A stretch of DNA of 64,000 bases from Rhynchospora pubera (taxonomy: Eukaryota; Streptophyta; Magnoliopsida; Poales; Cyperaceae): contig CM051460.1 of NCBI GenBank assembly GCA_028095005.1, positions 288,316,653 through 288,380,652 of the forward strand. Direction: 5' to 3'. The notes under the pieces were generated by a model. That model did no database searches and was not told where the DNA came from. It saw only the letters and a program-made list of their open reading frames with translations. The position numbers and the translations under genes are program-made. Below, piece by piece: positions 11,178 to 23,910 of this stretch (the stretch's first letter is position 1; each line of letters begins with the position of its first letter).

Positions 11178-14100
11178 GCCCGTGAGCGCACAAACTCACT
11201 CAATTGTTGTGTTATCTAATTGTTGATTTTATATGGCTACTGTCAATTAAACCAATTCAACTCTGTAAAGGAAAATGTGCATTTGAGCGCAGTGGTGTTT
11301 GTTTGTGCAATTACTTATATTTTGGTTCACTGCTGCTTCCAATTCTTCAGGATTTTATTACAGTACCCTTCCTTTGCTTGGAATGAGAAGATAAATCAAA
11401 GTTTGGAAAGTGTTTATGAAGAAACCACAGGTGGAGAGCAGTGTCACAGTGTTTGTCATTGCTTTACAAATGGGGAACAGTGATGTGATAATTTTTCTGC
11501 ATGAGCAGTCAATTAACCAGACAACATTTAGAGAAATGACTATGAAGATGTGGTCATAACAATTAGTTCTTCAGTGTAACAAAAAGAAAAGGAGAAGTTA
11601 AACTTATTTTGTTTTCAATAATTATTTTGTTTTGGCCAGATGACAACTTCTTTGGGCCAGTATCCAGGAGTTTCATGAGCTCAGGGGGGGTATCAGACTC
11701 AGGAGTTTCAGAAGACAATAACAATGTGACTCATGATATAACTCTCGATTCAACAGCTTTCTCTCTTCACTATCATAACATTGGCAGGGACGACTGCTCT
11801 GCAAACTCGGCTAATAGCCACCTCACAACACCAACAGAAAATAAAACTCCCTTTGTCATGGGCGTTACCAGTGAACTGTCTGGAGCCAATGACATGGTTA
11901 GTAAGTTTAAGTTCTCTGGAAGTATATCAAGTGCTGGCCTTGGTAAATTTAGCTCGGTAGGCAATAACTCAAGCAAGTACGACTATGCAAGGTTTTCATC
12001 TACGTTGAGTGACCTATTGCGTAAGGTTGATGACTCCATGAAGCCTGCTTCTCTGGTCTCTCTTCCAACTGATGCCCCAATGGTTCAGAAAGGTGATGGT
12101 GCTAATCTTCTAACAGGAGAGCTTTCTAATCCAACTGATGCTTCAATGGATCATAATGGTGATGGTGCCAAGCCTATAACAGGCGAGGATCCTGATCGAG
12201 TTGATGTTTCAACTGATAGGAATGTTTCAATTGAGAAGAATGGTGATGATTCTAGGGCTTTCATAGAGCAGGATCCTCATTCAATTGATGTTTCAATTCA
12301 TAGCAATGGTGATGGTGCTAATCCTCTACCAGAGGAGGTTTATTATCCAATTGATGCTTTAATAGATCAAAATGGTGTTGATGCTGAGCTTCTGACAGTG
12401 GCGACTTCTTGTCCAATTGGTACTTCAATGGATCAGAATGTGGACTCCATTATGCTTCTAATGGGGGAGATTCCTCGTCCAAGTGACGTTGTAGCAGATC
12501 AGAATGCTGATGGTGCTCAGCTTCCACTAGCGGAAGTTTCTCATCCAACTGATGTTTCAATGGATCAAAATGGTGATGATGCTGAGCTTCTAGCAGGAGA
12601 GGTTTCTCATCCAACTGTTGTTTTGATGGATCAGATCAGTGATGGTGCCAAACCTTTAACAGCTGAAAATCCTAATCCAGTCGATATTTCAACTGATAAG
12701 AGTGGTAATGGAACTAAGATTCTAACAGGGGAGATTTCTGATCCCAATAATGTTTCAATTGATAAGAATGGTGATGGTTCTAAGCCTATCACAGGTCAGG
12801 ATCTGCATCCTATTGATGTTTCAATTGATAACAATGGTGATGGTGCTAATCCTCTACCAGTGGAGGCTTCTAATCCAATTGATGTTTCAATGGATCAAAA
12901 TGCTGATAAAACTGAGCTTCTAACAGTGGAGATCTCTTCTCCAATTGATACTTCAATTGATCAGAATGGCAACCCTGTTGTGCTTCTAATAGGGGAGATT
13001 CCTCGTCCTAGTGACATTGCAATGGATCAGAATGCTGGCTATGCTCAACTTCCACCAGGGGAAGTTTCTAATCCAACTGATGTTCCAGTAGATCAAAATG
13101 GTGATACTGCTGAGCTTCTAACAGGGGAGGCTTCTCTTTCAGTTGATGCTTCAATGGATCAGAATGGCAATACTTCTACCCTTCTAAACGGGAAGGCTTC
13201 TCGTCCAATTGATGCATCCATGGATCAGAATGGTGATGCTTCTTCTGTCCTTCTAAATGAGGTTTATCATGCGTCCATGACACAAACTGGTGATGGTGCT
13301 AAGCTTTTAAAAGGAGTGGATCCTCATCAAATTGATGTTTCAATAGTTAAGGAAGGTGGTGGGGCCAAACTTGTAAGAATGGAGGTTTCTGATACCATTG
13401 ATGTGTCAATTGATAAGAATGTTAATTGTGGTGAAATCATGATATCAGATGGACGGGGTAATGAGAATGATGCTGTAAGGGCTCTCAGCTTTTCCTTCTC
13501 CTTTTCATCCCTTTGCAATGCTTAAATTTAATCCATTAGAGATAAGCTTATCTTGCTGTTAGTATTTCTGTGCTATTGAGATTTGCAAATTCATTGGCTT
13601 TAGCTAGTTTTTCTAGTGACTGCCAAATCCTAATTTAATCAACAGCATATTTGTTTTAGCATTTACTTTAACCAAATGAACAGCACTTTGGGTTTGTTGT
13701 CATGCATTGCAAGTAATTGCATACATTTGTGGTTGTAGAGAAGCCTCTACAGACCTTCCTTTGTTAATTACAGAGGCAGCTGAGGATTCTATGTTAGACC
13801 TCGTGTACTCAGTTGGTTGGATGAGGTTGAGTGCCTCTATGTATTATCAGTACCAGATTAGACCAGTCTGCTCCTGCTCCATCACTTTTAACATATAACA
13901 TGTCAAACAATCTTATTATCCTGAAAAAGATACAATTTTGGTGCTTTAATTTGGAATCTCTTACACTGCCTTTGTTTTCAGGCCCATTCCAAGAACATGC
14001 ATGATAACTCTTGGTCCAACACCATCCCATACAGTCCCAAAGTCAATGCAACTTCTTCCCCTCAAAACACAATTTCTATGCCAGTCGGATCTGCCAATAC

Positions 14101-17100
14101 TTTGTCATCTCCACTTAACACAGTTCAGCATCCTAATAGTAAACCCATGCTTACCCCCGACATGGCTTTAGCCAATGCACAAACTCCATCAAATTCTAAA
14201 ATGGCTCAGCTCAGTGAAACATGTCAGTCAGCAGATATCAGGTCAGAACTCTTCAAACACAGTGAAAGAATTTCTGCTATCGAAGAATCCATTCTTAGAG
14301 AATTCCCGAAGGAAAACATAACATCAACCTGTTTGGATTTTGAGAATGAGAATCTTCCGCCTTCTCAGTACCCTGATAAAAATGTCGTCTGTAACCAAGA
14401 GTTTGATTTGGAGGGGAGAAAAAGAAAGTTGCAACTGCTTCTCGGGTGTGTAGAAGATCGCCCAGCAAAACTTGCTAAGTCATTAACACAAGAGAGCCAG
14501 GAACATGGTGAAGAGCCTCATAACTGCAATCGTGATTGGAGAAAGGTAACTACTGGTTGTAATGACATCTAATTCAACTGGACATTATTTTATATACAGG
14601 TTGAGTCGGTCCTGGACTGCAGTTTTAGTGAGGCATCCTAAGTTTGTTGAACATGGTTTGTGAATGCATGTTAGTTAATAGGATTCTTAGGAAGACCTTT
14701 ACTCAAACTAAAATAAATTATTGAATTGTCTATACTAATTTAGATTTATTTTAGTGTGTTTAATTAATTGAATAAATATCTCAAAACATGAATTGTTGGT
14801 AGGATAACTTTATGGAAGACCTCGTTAAACAGATCCTTTTTAAGTTGAATTGAAATGAGTTGACTTATTTCATTGATTTGCAGTTGGTTGAAAACATGTC
14901 AGAGATTACAAAAATATCAGTTTCACCCTATTCACAGAAGCTTTCTATACAGGAGGTGTGTTTATCTCCATTTTCTAGCCTAGTTCTGGTGTATGCTTCA
15001 ACCAGAAAGCTATTTGTATAACTACTGAAATAAACATTGATGATCTATGCATCTAGGTTTATTGCTTTTTTTTTTCATTTGTTGCTTTCCACTATTTCTT
15101 GTGATTAGTTCCCATCTGTGGCATAATATAATGGAGTTATTGTTTTCTATGTCATGTAATTTCATTGACTGGGCTTTAATGTAATTACAGAAAACTATAA
15201 AATAAATCAAGTAGCATCGAATTGGGCTCAACTGCTGTCTATATTATATATGTATATCCCCTGGAAATTGCTGATGCTACAAGTTCTACAGAACTGATTC
15301 CATCTTGAATTTCCTCCTTGTTTTTTCTCATTAAATTTGCACTTACTCGGGGCTATCTAATTTGGTCAAAATTTGATATTGTTTCTCGTTTATATTTATG
15401 TCATTTTTTGCTCTTTCTTTTAACTTTGAGATTAGTTGTCTTGTCTTAGTTACACCCATATATTATAAATTTCTGCTAATGGTTGTGTATTAAATGCATT
15501 CTTTTCTTCATTTTTAAATTATAGCTTGGTTCATTGAGTGATATGATGGAGAAGTTGCACTGGGCTAGAAAGTTTGATAGGCTTTCTGATTTCCTGGTAT
15601 GTTTTCAGTGTTAGCTGTTAATTGTTTCAAAATATTTGGCTGAATTAGCGTATTAATGTTGACCGTAATTCATCTTATGTTGGACAATTATTGAATGGAG
15701 AAAAATTTGAAGGCAGCCACTGTTGGTTTTTGTTTTGGTTGGATAAGGTGATTTAGTAAGATACCAGTATCATAAATATTTTATTTATATTATAAGCATG
15801 ATATTCTAGATGTTGCTTAATTGAATTGTTTAACTGTTCATCGTTTCTTCAATTAATGTCTTATTTTGAATCCTATGATTTTATAGAGAAACCGTGATTC
15901 TACTGATCACCGGCGACAAAGGTACCTCTCAAGTTGTTTGTATTATTTTGGGAACAACATATTGCTTTATAACCAATGCTTTTAGAGTTCTTTTTTAGGT
16001 GGAATTTCATCTGTAGCCTGTAAAATATGAGATATCAAGTCTACTTCTGAAAACTGTGGTGTCAATGGGACACCTTTAAACCTAACAAATTTTGATATGT
16101 CCACTTTATAAGTATTATAAATTATAAATATTTACATGTTATTTTTTCTATCAAACCCCCTAAGTCAAAATTATTTTGCACTGACTGGTACCAAAGTTAA
16201 ATCTCCAAAAAAATAAAACTGTTGTAGCCTTTGCAAATAACTGATCACAGATTTTTACGATAGTAAATTAGTAATAGTTGGGTTACATCTGGTTGTTTGC
16301 TGGCTTTGCATGAGTTTTAATATATTATTCATGTTATGAAGTGGTATACATGGAATTTTGGATGTTTGCAGGAGTGCTTGTAAAATTATCCTCCTTTTAC
16401 TTGTAGTTGCTGATTGAACCAACAAAGATTCATGTTGCTATGAACTAGCACCAAACCATTACTACAAACTGATCTGACCCGAGGACATGTACAGATGAAT
16501 CTATATTACATACACCCATAACAACTATAGTTATATTAAGAGTTTTGCTATGGTGAGTCGTGAATCACAAGAGGGTCCATGAGTCGGGCTCAAAACTCCT
16601 AAATCTTGTTCAAAATGATCGATCCAAACCGTTCAATGCGATCTCCCTATCGAAACCTCCATGCTGACCAAATTTTTCATTTTTTTGAAATTTTAGAAAG
16701 TAGTTAATCTAATTAGTTCTGAACCGTTTAAAAATAGCAGTTTTTAAAAATCCGAAAAAAATACTTAAAAATTTCGAAAAAATGTAAAATTTAGTCAGTA
16801 TGGAGGTTTCGATAGGGAGATCGTATTGAACGGTTTGGATCGGTCATTTTAAACAAGATTAGGAGTTTTGAGCCCGACTCACGGACCCTCTTGTGAGTCG
16901 CGACTCACCATAGCAAAACTCGTTAAATTAAATATTCTTTGGTTGATTTTAGATGAATGCATATTAAAAATTCTATTAGGGTTCTTATAACTTCTCTAAA
17001 ACAATTGAAATCCAGTTATATTTAAGGGAACTAGACTTATTATTTTAATGAAACATCTGAGGTTGTTTTGGGTGAGACGAAAGCTTGTTTGATTTATTGT

Positions 17101-20100
17101 ACTGTCTATGTATGCAGGGTTGCAGAGGCAAAATCTTTGCATGATAAGCTTCTTTACAAGAAGGCAAACTTGGAGTTGAATCGCTTGAAACTCAACAAGC
17201 TACGAGTATGTATCACCTGTATTTCCAATGATATATACACAAACAAATTAACGAACTATGGATGTTTATCTCTCTTTGCAAATTCACCCTCATTGAATTC
17301 CACGTGCTGTAAGCACCCATGATATTTGCTGAAAGTTCCAAGGACTAAATAAAGTAAGGAGACATTGCTTGATGCTTAATTTCACTTAACTGAGGTGAGA
17401 ACTGTGAGTACCAATGAGCATTAGGCATGTTTACTCGAATGATAAACAAATGTAAATTGATAATGCTCCATTTAAAACTCCGAATGTTATGAAAGGGGTA
17501 AATTTGTTCCAAAACAGATGTACGTAGTCAGGTTTCACTAAATGTGCCTTTGTTCATCAAAGATGGGTGTCTTTGCAAGACCCAAAAAGTCAGCTCCTTT
17601 GTTCACCTACAGAACAATAGGACTTTTGTTGTGTATAGAAAAGTCACTCTTTAAACTCAAGTTTTACACTATTCTTTTGTAGAGTAAAGCAGAGTTGGTG
17701 CGACAACGGGCTGAGGAGTGCCTTAATTTGAAATCAAGGATTTTGGATCTTCGTTGTTCGAGTTTGAAGGAGGCATATACATTCCCGAAAACATCAATTT
17801 CTGTCACTCAGGTATGTTGTCTTAAGCATGTAGGTGAGAATATGCTCGGGTGTACAAAAACATTCTGCACTTACAATCTTTCTATATTCATAAAGTTGAA
17901 ATGTCATGTGTGCATATGTGTCTAAATGTTGTGTGCTATAGTGATTTTAAAAAATGGGTTCTTGTTTTGCAGGGGGAACAAGACGGGCTAATTACAAAGA
18001 GGAAGGCTTTGAAAGCAATCGAACAAAATATTATAAGTCTGAGTGCCTCTTTACGTGTTTCATGTAAGATTGCAGAAGATATTAGCTCTGACGAAATAAT
18101 TACCATTGCAAAGGAGCATCTAGGATTGAAAAACACACACAGCATTGTGCAACAGGATATAATGGTAATATTGATATATTGAAAATTTTGTCTTTTTTCC
18201 TTTTTTTCACCCGAAGTTTTTTTTTTTTTTTTTTTTGGGGGGGGGGGGGGTGGGGGGTTACATGTATTGATGCCTTTCCCAGCGAAAGGAGAGATGTGGA
18301 TAGTATTAAATCCTCTTCCCTCTTTAATCCCCAAGACAGCCATAATAACCTTATTCCATTGTTTCTCTCAAGAAGCAAAGGAAGAAATGAGAGAGATATG
18401 GCTTCAGGAAAGTGGTATAAGTGGTGATCCTCTTCACTTAACCATGGTTTCACTTGAAATGCTCCCTATATTAATTGAAAAAAAAGCTAGTATAAGTGTA
18501 AGCTTGTTAAGGTGTTTCCTGAGCATGATTCCAGAATCCATGGGTCTGGCTTGAAATGATGAATCATTACCTTTGAAACCAATTTTCTTAATCATGAGTT
18601 TACATATCAAATTTGTATATTTTAAGTTCATTTAGGAAAAAACCAAGTTGTCAAAAATGATGACAAATGAATGCATTTAAATAAACTGCTATACCTTTAT
18701 TATTGAGACTATTTTTTTCTAATGATAAAAATGTTTGCAAATAGGCTTTGGGTTTGTCATTTGAGGATATCTGTTTCAGAGTTATGCTCACAGGCCACTT
18801 TGTGAGCTTAAGTTCACACTAGCTTTAGTAATCTATTGAATGATCTGTGTTTGAGATTGTGGTCTCGAACATTATGAACTCTTATTGTGGTCTCGAACAT
18901 TATTGTGGCCACTTTGTGAGCTTAAGTTCACACTAGCTTTAGTAATCTATTGAATGATCTGTGTTTGAGATCTGTGTTCGCTGGTGGCACGAGCCATTAT
19001 CAGCGGCTTCAGCTTCTCAGGCCTATTATGAACTCTTTTTTGTTGGGCTCAATTTTGGTTAGCTTTGTGGTTTAATGCTGAAGTTGGTGAGAAGCTGAGG
19101 TTTTCGTGAGGAGAGCAAAATGGAGGGTCAATTTTTGTCTTACTCCAAGAATTAGTCTCTTTGATGGATTTTCTGTAGAGTGTAGATGTTTATTTTGGAG
19201 TATCCATAAGCTGCAATCCTTGATTTTATTTCAACCATTTATGCTTGTAACTCATACTGTCTTCTAGCTTTGGAAGCTGCATGACGTTGTGAAAGAGGAC
19301 AAGTGGCCTGAAATTGTACTTGACTATAATTTTCTCTTCCAGAGGTAATATGCCTGTTAGTCCTTGCACAGTATTCTGTTCTTTCTTGGTCTTGCATTAT
19401 TTTCTTTTGTTCGATTGGATTAGATTCATTTGTTTTTAAGTTTTTTGTTGGCAAGTATTACAATCAATTTCTTCTGTGCAAAAACACCCAGGTTCATTAC
19501 ATTTTCAGAACCCAAACTAAACCCTTTGATATAGTTTTAGGGAAAAAAACCATGACTGTTTTTCTCATAGTGCTTTACACCTGGGACAACTAACAAGAAT
19601 TATAACAGCCATCTGGCCTTCTAATTTAAAGTCACCCTCTTTGGTTCTTTGTGCTTCTCTTCACGCTATCTTATTTTTAGCTGCAGCTCGTGTCCTACAA
19701 GCTTGCCAATTTTTTTTTTTTAAAGAAACTTGCTGTTTTAAAAGCTTTGAGGGGCATATTTGTCCAAGATAGGTGCTAGGAAGTTTTTTTGCATATACGG
19801 TAGATAGTGGTGTTTCTATGTACTTATGAAAAAAAAATTATGTTCTTTTACAGGTTCAGATTAGGCACTGGCATATCAGGCAGTATACAGGTGAACACCA
19901 CAATAAACAAGACCAAAATACTACAGGTTGCAAATCATCTCGTCTTTCACATTTACATATGCAGGTCAAATGTCTAGCTAGTCTCAGAACATCTCAAATA
20001 TAATGTATATCCTGAATATAATGTTGGTGAGGTATGTATGTGCATTTGACTATGCTGCAGTGTCTGTGAGACATTTGATTACTATGTGTACTAATAAAAA

Positions 20101-22057
20101 TATTCATCTATGGAGTATTGAAATCTTATACTGTTTCTCAAACTAGTTTGTTGTTCTCCAGACTTTTCGGAACATGGATGCATATTCAGCCATTGAGTTT
20201 GTACTTGGAGCTAAATGTACTGCCCGCAATATTGATAATTTGAAACTTGTTCGCCAAGAGACACTGGTAAGAAATGGTTGAAATTTTTTCTTTTTATGCT
20301 GTATGTGGCATCCCGGGATGTAGTTTGTGTTCTTTTGTTGAGTGTGCTTGATGCCCCAGAAGGATGTATGCAGCATCCCTCATGTCCCCATGTTGTACTT
20401 GCTAAAGAAAATGCATCCTTCCTTTTTGGCTTAATTGTTATGGGGATTAGGTTGAAAATTTTTACTTTTTATGCTGTATATGGCAGCCCGGGATGTAGTT
20501 TGTGTTCTTTTGTTGAGCGTACTTAATGCCCAGAAGGATGTATGCAGGATCCCTCATGTCCCATTGTTGTACTTGCTTAAAAAAAAAACCATCCTTCCTT
20601 TTTGGCTTAATTGTTATGGGGATTATGTCCTATTTTTAAGAAAATATAGAAAGGAGCGGCATACAGGATCCCTAAACAATTTCCGTGGGTGTATTGTATA
20701 TTCATGCGTCCCTTTCTCAAACCTCTATTATTCCAGGAGACAAGCTTGCTTTTGGGTAATGCGGTGGTCGTGCTTCATGAAGTCCAAGCAGCTAAAAGGG
20801 AGCTTTTGAATCTTACCTCTACAAACTTCAATTGCAAGCTAAGCAATACAAGTTCGTTTCTTAGTGCATTATCTTCTTTTCTTTTTTCTTCTATGGCCTT
20901 GTGGGTTTCATTTGGTATTCATGGTGGTCATGAAGATTCAGTTTTGTCTAATGCAACATTACTATTGTTTAGTTTATTTAAAAATGACAAAAAAACACTA
21001 TTTGGAAGGGAGTATTTGCAGTATCTAGATTTTATTGGCAAGTTCTCTTGTCAATATAACTTCATAGTAGAGACTTAAAAAATTAATATCCGAAAGCATA
21101 AGAAATGTTCTCTTATGAGTCGTATTTTTATAAAGTACAGATTATGCTGAAAATACAGCATATAACTTTTCTTTGTGTAGAGATGCTAGAGTTGCAGTTG
21201 AGCTTCGTGAATTTTAAGAGGGGTAAGAAGATGGTGTTTTCTCTTGACATGTCCGACCTGAAATTGTGAGTTACCTTTCTTGAGATTCGTGTTGTTTTAT
21301 GATCTTGCCTTTCTTGAGATTTGTGTTGCATGATCATTTTTTTTTTTTTTTGCCAACTACACCCTCTTTTTCTTTGCATTTACCAAAGGACAAAAAACTT
21401 CTAACATTTGATACTTATAATCGCAAGTAACACTGACAAGCTTTATTAAATGCTTAATATAAATGTAACATACCTGCCCTTACTACTTTTATGTCAAACT
21501 GAAATGGAGTTGATCCTAGTTCTAAACTTTCCCTTCTAGCCAACTTTGTGGTAACTGGGTTGACCTTGTATGATACATCAGAGGGTGTCTTGTCCTGCCA
21601 ATTATTTGCTTTCTTAAAGCTGAAGGGTTGTTTAACATAACTTAAAGACTGAAGGGTTTGTTAGTAGCAGGCTCTGTGCTGTTGGATGTTGTATGCGAAG
21701 TTAGTAAACTATTGGGTGCCCCTTAAAGAGATCCGTTAGAACTTTAATATTAAGTATCAAGATGGAAAACAACACTTGGGGTGGCTTTTCACTTGGTAGC
21801 CACTGCCAAGTATTTCTAAAAAATAAACATTTGGGGTGGCTTTAACATATCATTGGTCTCATATTATTTTGAACAGCGGGATGTATCCATCAGAGGTATC
21901 GGAGTTGCATGTTGGGATAGACCGAACTATGACTACATTTGATGAGGTGTTTCTAAAGAACATAACAGCTTTGGTTCAAAAGCTTCCAGCTGGCCGTTTC
22001 ATGGTCTTGAGATTTTGCCGGGCAGTTTCCCAATATGTTCGTTCTTATTGCATGTAG
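10785..22057 (+). CDS. KNL1: KNL1/Spc7-type kinetochore scaffold protein
   Basis: Outer-kinetochore scaffold (KNL1/Spc7/Blinkin) that links the MIS12 complex to PP1 and spindle-checkpoint proteins. Exons: 10785-11097, 11640-13474, 13982-14545, 14884-14955, 15525-15596, 15887-15921, 17118-17205, 17683-17811, 17973-18164, 19268-19344, 19854-19926, 20162-20266, 20737-20851, 21181-21265, 21877-22057; total 3936 nt, 1311 residues, all phases consistent. The frame is open from a GTG at 10752, but 10785 is the first ATG. Order of parts: PP1-docking RVSF at residues 18-21; acidic region; DDNFFGPVS motif at about 105; 21 imperfect 22-residue repeats at about 247-705; Ser/Pro-rich linker; coiled coil of the Spc7 type at about 905-1090 (EKLHWARKFDRLSDFL then Lys/Glu/Leu-rich helices); C-terminal RWD-like part at about 1101-1311. 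Overall order fits plant KNL1. The repeat region is the odd part. Introns carry tandem duplications and a foldback element. Confidence 0.9.
11117..11177. repeat. Compound (CT)n(CA)n microsatellite in KNL1 intron 1
   Basis: About 19 CT units run directly into about 11 CA units, starting 20 bp after the exon 1 donor at 11098. It creates long open frames on both strands (Leu-Ser and Arg-Glu runs) that are not genes. Confidence 0.93.
12065..13440 (+). repeat. Coding minisatellite: 21 x 66 bp (22 residues) in KNL1 exon 2
   Basis: Consensus unit about P-[IT]-D-[VA]-S-[MI]-D-Q-N-G-D-G-A-x-L-L-T-G-E-x-S-x, 22 residues. I count 21 units; unit 3 is longer and unit 19 shorter. Units 3-8 resemble units 11-16 better than their neighbours. 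For instance GEIPRPSD occurs in units 6-7 and 14-15, and GDGANPLP in units 4 and 12. The coding strings starting GGGGAGATTCCTCGTCC at 12464 and 12992 are exactly 528 nt apart (8 x 66), so an 8-unit block was duplicated. The reading frame is open throughout, and no unit contains a stop. Confidence 0.93.
16540..16921. mobile_element. Foldback MITE, 382 bp, with about 125-bp inverted arms
   Basis: The left arm begins GAGTTTTGCTATGGTGAGTC and the right arm ends with its near-complement GACTCACCATAGCAAAACTC. The arms pair over about 125 bp, including GTTTTGAGCCCGACTC and CGATAGGGAGATC, around an A/T-rich loop of about 130 bp. No exact target duplication could be called. It lies in the KNL1 intron between 15921 and 17118 and has no coding capacity. 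Confidence 0.85.
18217..18257. repeat. T20-G14 homopolymer junction in KNL1 intron
   Basis: Twenty T are followed directly by fourteen G, one T and six G, 53 bp after the donor of KNL1 exon 9. The G tracts could form a G-quadruplex on the coding strand. Homopolymer lengths are error-prone. Confidence 0.88.
18793..18971. repeat. Direct duplication (65 bp, 114-bp offset) in KNL1 intron
   Basis: The string from GGCCACTTTGTGAGCTTAAG at 18793 recurs essentially unchanged from 18907. The intervening stretch also contains a short repeated TGTGGTCTCGAACATTAT. It is non-coding. Confidence 0.87.
20277..20624. repeat. Tandem duplication, two copies of 174 bp, in KNL1 intron
   Basis: GTTGAAA...TTTTTATGCTGTATRTGGCA begins at 20277 and again at 20451, with both copies ending CTTAATTGTTATGGGGATTA. 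Copies differ by scattered substitutions and a longer A run in the second. It lies between exons 12 and 13, and its pseudo-open frames are not exons. Confidence 0.9.
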
Positions 22058-23902
22058 CAATGTTTCTTTTCCTGCCTTATAATGATTATTAGTGCAAAGT
22101 TGTAAATGTATCTAGTACAACTAGTACTAGATTATGCTGGACAAAGCTACTTAGATTAAGTAGTGTAATGTATTCTCAATTCCAGATGATGTATAATTTT
22201 AAGCAAGCTTTTAAATTTCGGTTTTTTCGATATGACGGTCCAGGTCCCCATGTTATTTCGATGTTATAACGGTGTAGTGTTTTTTTTTTCAAAATTTGAC
22301 ACACATCAATTCTATAACTATCAACTCATATGTTTATACATCTGCCATACTTCATACAAATAGCATACGGCCATACCAAATTCAATATACTGTAGTGTAC
22401 CAATATTGAGTAGTAGTAGCAGCTTGTACCAATTTAACAATACTTCAATATTGAATACACAATTTAACAATAGTAGCAATAACAGCTTGTTATTTCACCG
22501 AAATAACTGAAATAACGCGTTATATTGCCGAAATAACTGAAATAACGTGTTACGTCATTTTTTCAATTAAGATTGTAACGTTCATGCGGTTTGACACAGA
22601 ATATCGCTATTTTTGTTATTTCGCCGTTATTTCGGAAAAATTTAGAAGCTTGATTTTAAGTAAAATATCTATAGTTCTTGGAGCCGGAGACAAGTTGCTG
22701 TTGTCTTTAAAAAAAGAAAATATCCGAGTGCAATAACAATCCACATAAAAAAAACAATAGAAAGAGATTAAAAAATAATATCATCAGTTATAACTTTTTC
22801 AATTTTTGAAATTCATTATTGGAAAGTTTAGAAGTAATTAGATTAAGAATTTTCTAAAAAAAATTGTTTTTTAATTAATTTTCGCTATGGAACATTGAAC
22901 ACTTCAAATACGAGTCTGAAGTATTGATGTTATTTTATGGGAAGTATAGGTCATCTCTATATAATTTTGTATTGACCGTTTGATTTATTAACATTTAAAT
23001 TATGTAGAGCTTGATTGTTTTAATTGTCAATGTGTAAATTGTACTGAAGTGATGACTGTTTGAGTATTGAAATTTGAAATGGCCTCGAGAGTGCGTACTT
23101 GTAGGCGACATTGACATAGCATATTCTTATTTGTTCATGTTGGGTGCGAGCCGGGACTAAATTTCGTGATGGATGGTAGTAATGACCTTATTTTGCCAAG
23201 TTCTTTCTTAGGAACAAAATTAACCTTTGAAAAATTAGTTGTGCTATGCTCCACTCCAATAATATTTTTCCTTGGTTACTATATATTTTAGAACCAATTT
23301 GCAACATCAAGGCTCTAAAATATACATTATGTTACAAAGAATCATATAATATAATAATACAATAGTAGTGCTCAACTCAAATGATTCGTTGTCAAATTTT
23401 GATCAATCACCAGCTAGTTACATTTTCTAACATCAATTCCAGATTACGTAGTAAATACCTCACAGTCTCATAGACGGTTATAAATTTATAATCTGCTCAA
23501 TTCCAGTGCCATGTGATGTACTTCCAAGCTGATGTGCTGTCTACACAATCTCATGCAACTCTGCTCTCTCAGCCTTGGCACGTGTCTGGCCCGTGGTCTA
23601 CGATTGAATGCATGTGTCCTCCTGTGGTCTCCTTTTGAGAGATTTTGGGACCACACCGTATCTTTGCCTCAGAGACCTCTTTATTGAGTTTATTCCTCCA
23701 GGTCTACTACATTTCATTGTCAAATTGCCTTGTAGGGTGGGTACAGTGCAAATAAGTAAATAATCAATGGAGGAAGTGGCGGTTGTCCAATGTGGTAACT
23801 TCTATGTCGACACGATGTTACTACCTTAGGCTTACACCATCAGCGGTCTTGTATTTACACACCACTACATCAGGTTGTGTAATTTGAGAATACTAGGGGT
23901 CT
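22058..23902. other. KNL1 3' flank and AT-rich spacer
   Basis: This starts with the KNL1 3' untranslated region (first ~150 bp). At 22220-22650 there is a decayed repeat rich in GTTATTTCG / CGAAATAAC strings, including a close double copy of CCGAAATAACTGAAATAACG near 22498-22556. The rest is AT-rich without coding character. Confidence 0.5.
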
Positions 23903-23910
23903 CTTGATAG

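Noticed and set aside
10882..11226. Overlapping open frames on both strands around 10.9-11.2 kb
   Set aside because: They are created by the CT/CA microsatellite and overlap KNL1 exon 1 in other frames.
12065..13440. Regular 66-bp spacing, as in a CRISPR-like array
   Set aside because: The repeats are degenerate, contiguous and coding in a single open frame of a plant gene.
20278..20809. Open frames in the 20.3-20.8 kb region as an alternative KNL1 exon
   Set aside because: They come from a 174-bp tandem duplication of intronic sequence and do not keep phase with the flanking exons.
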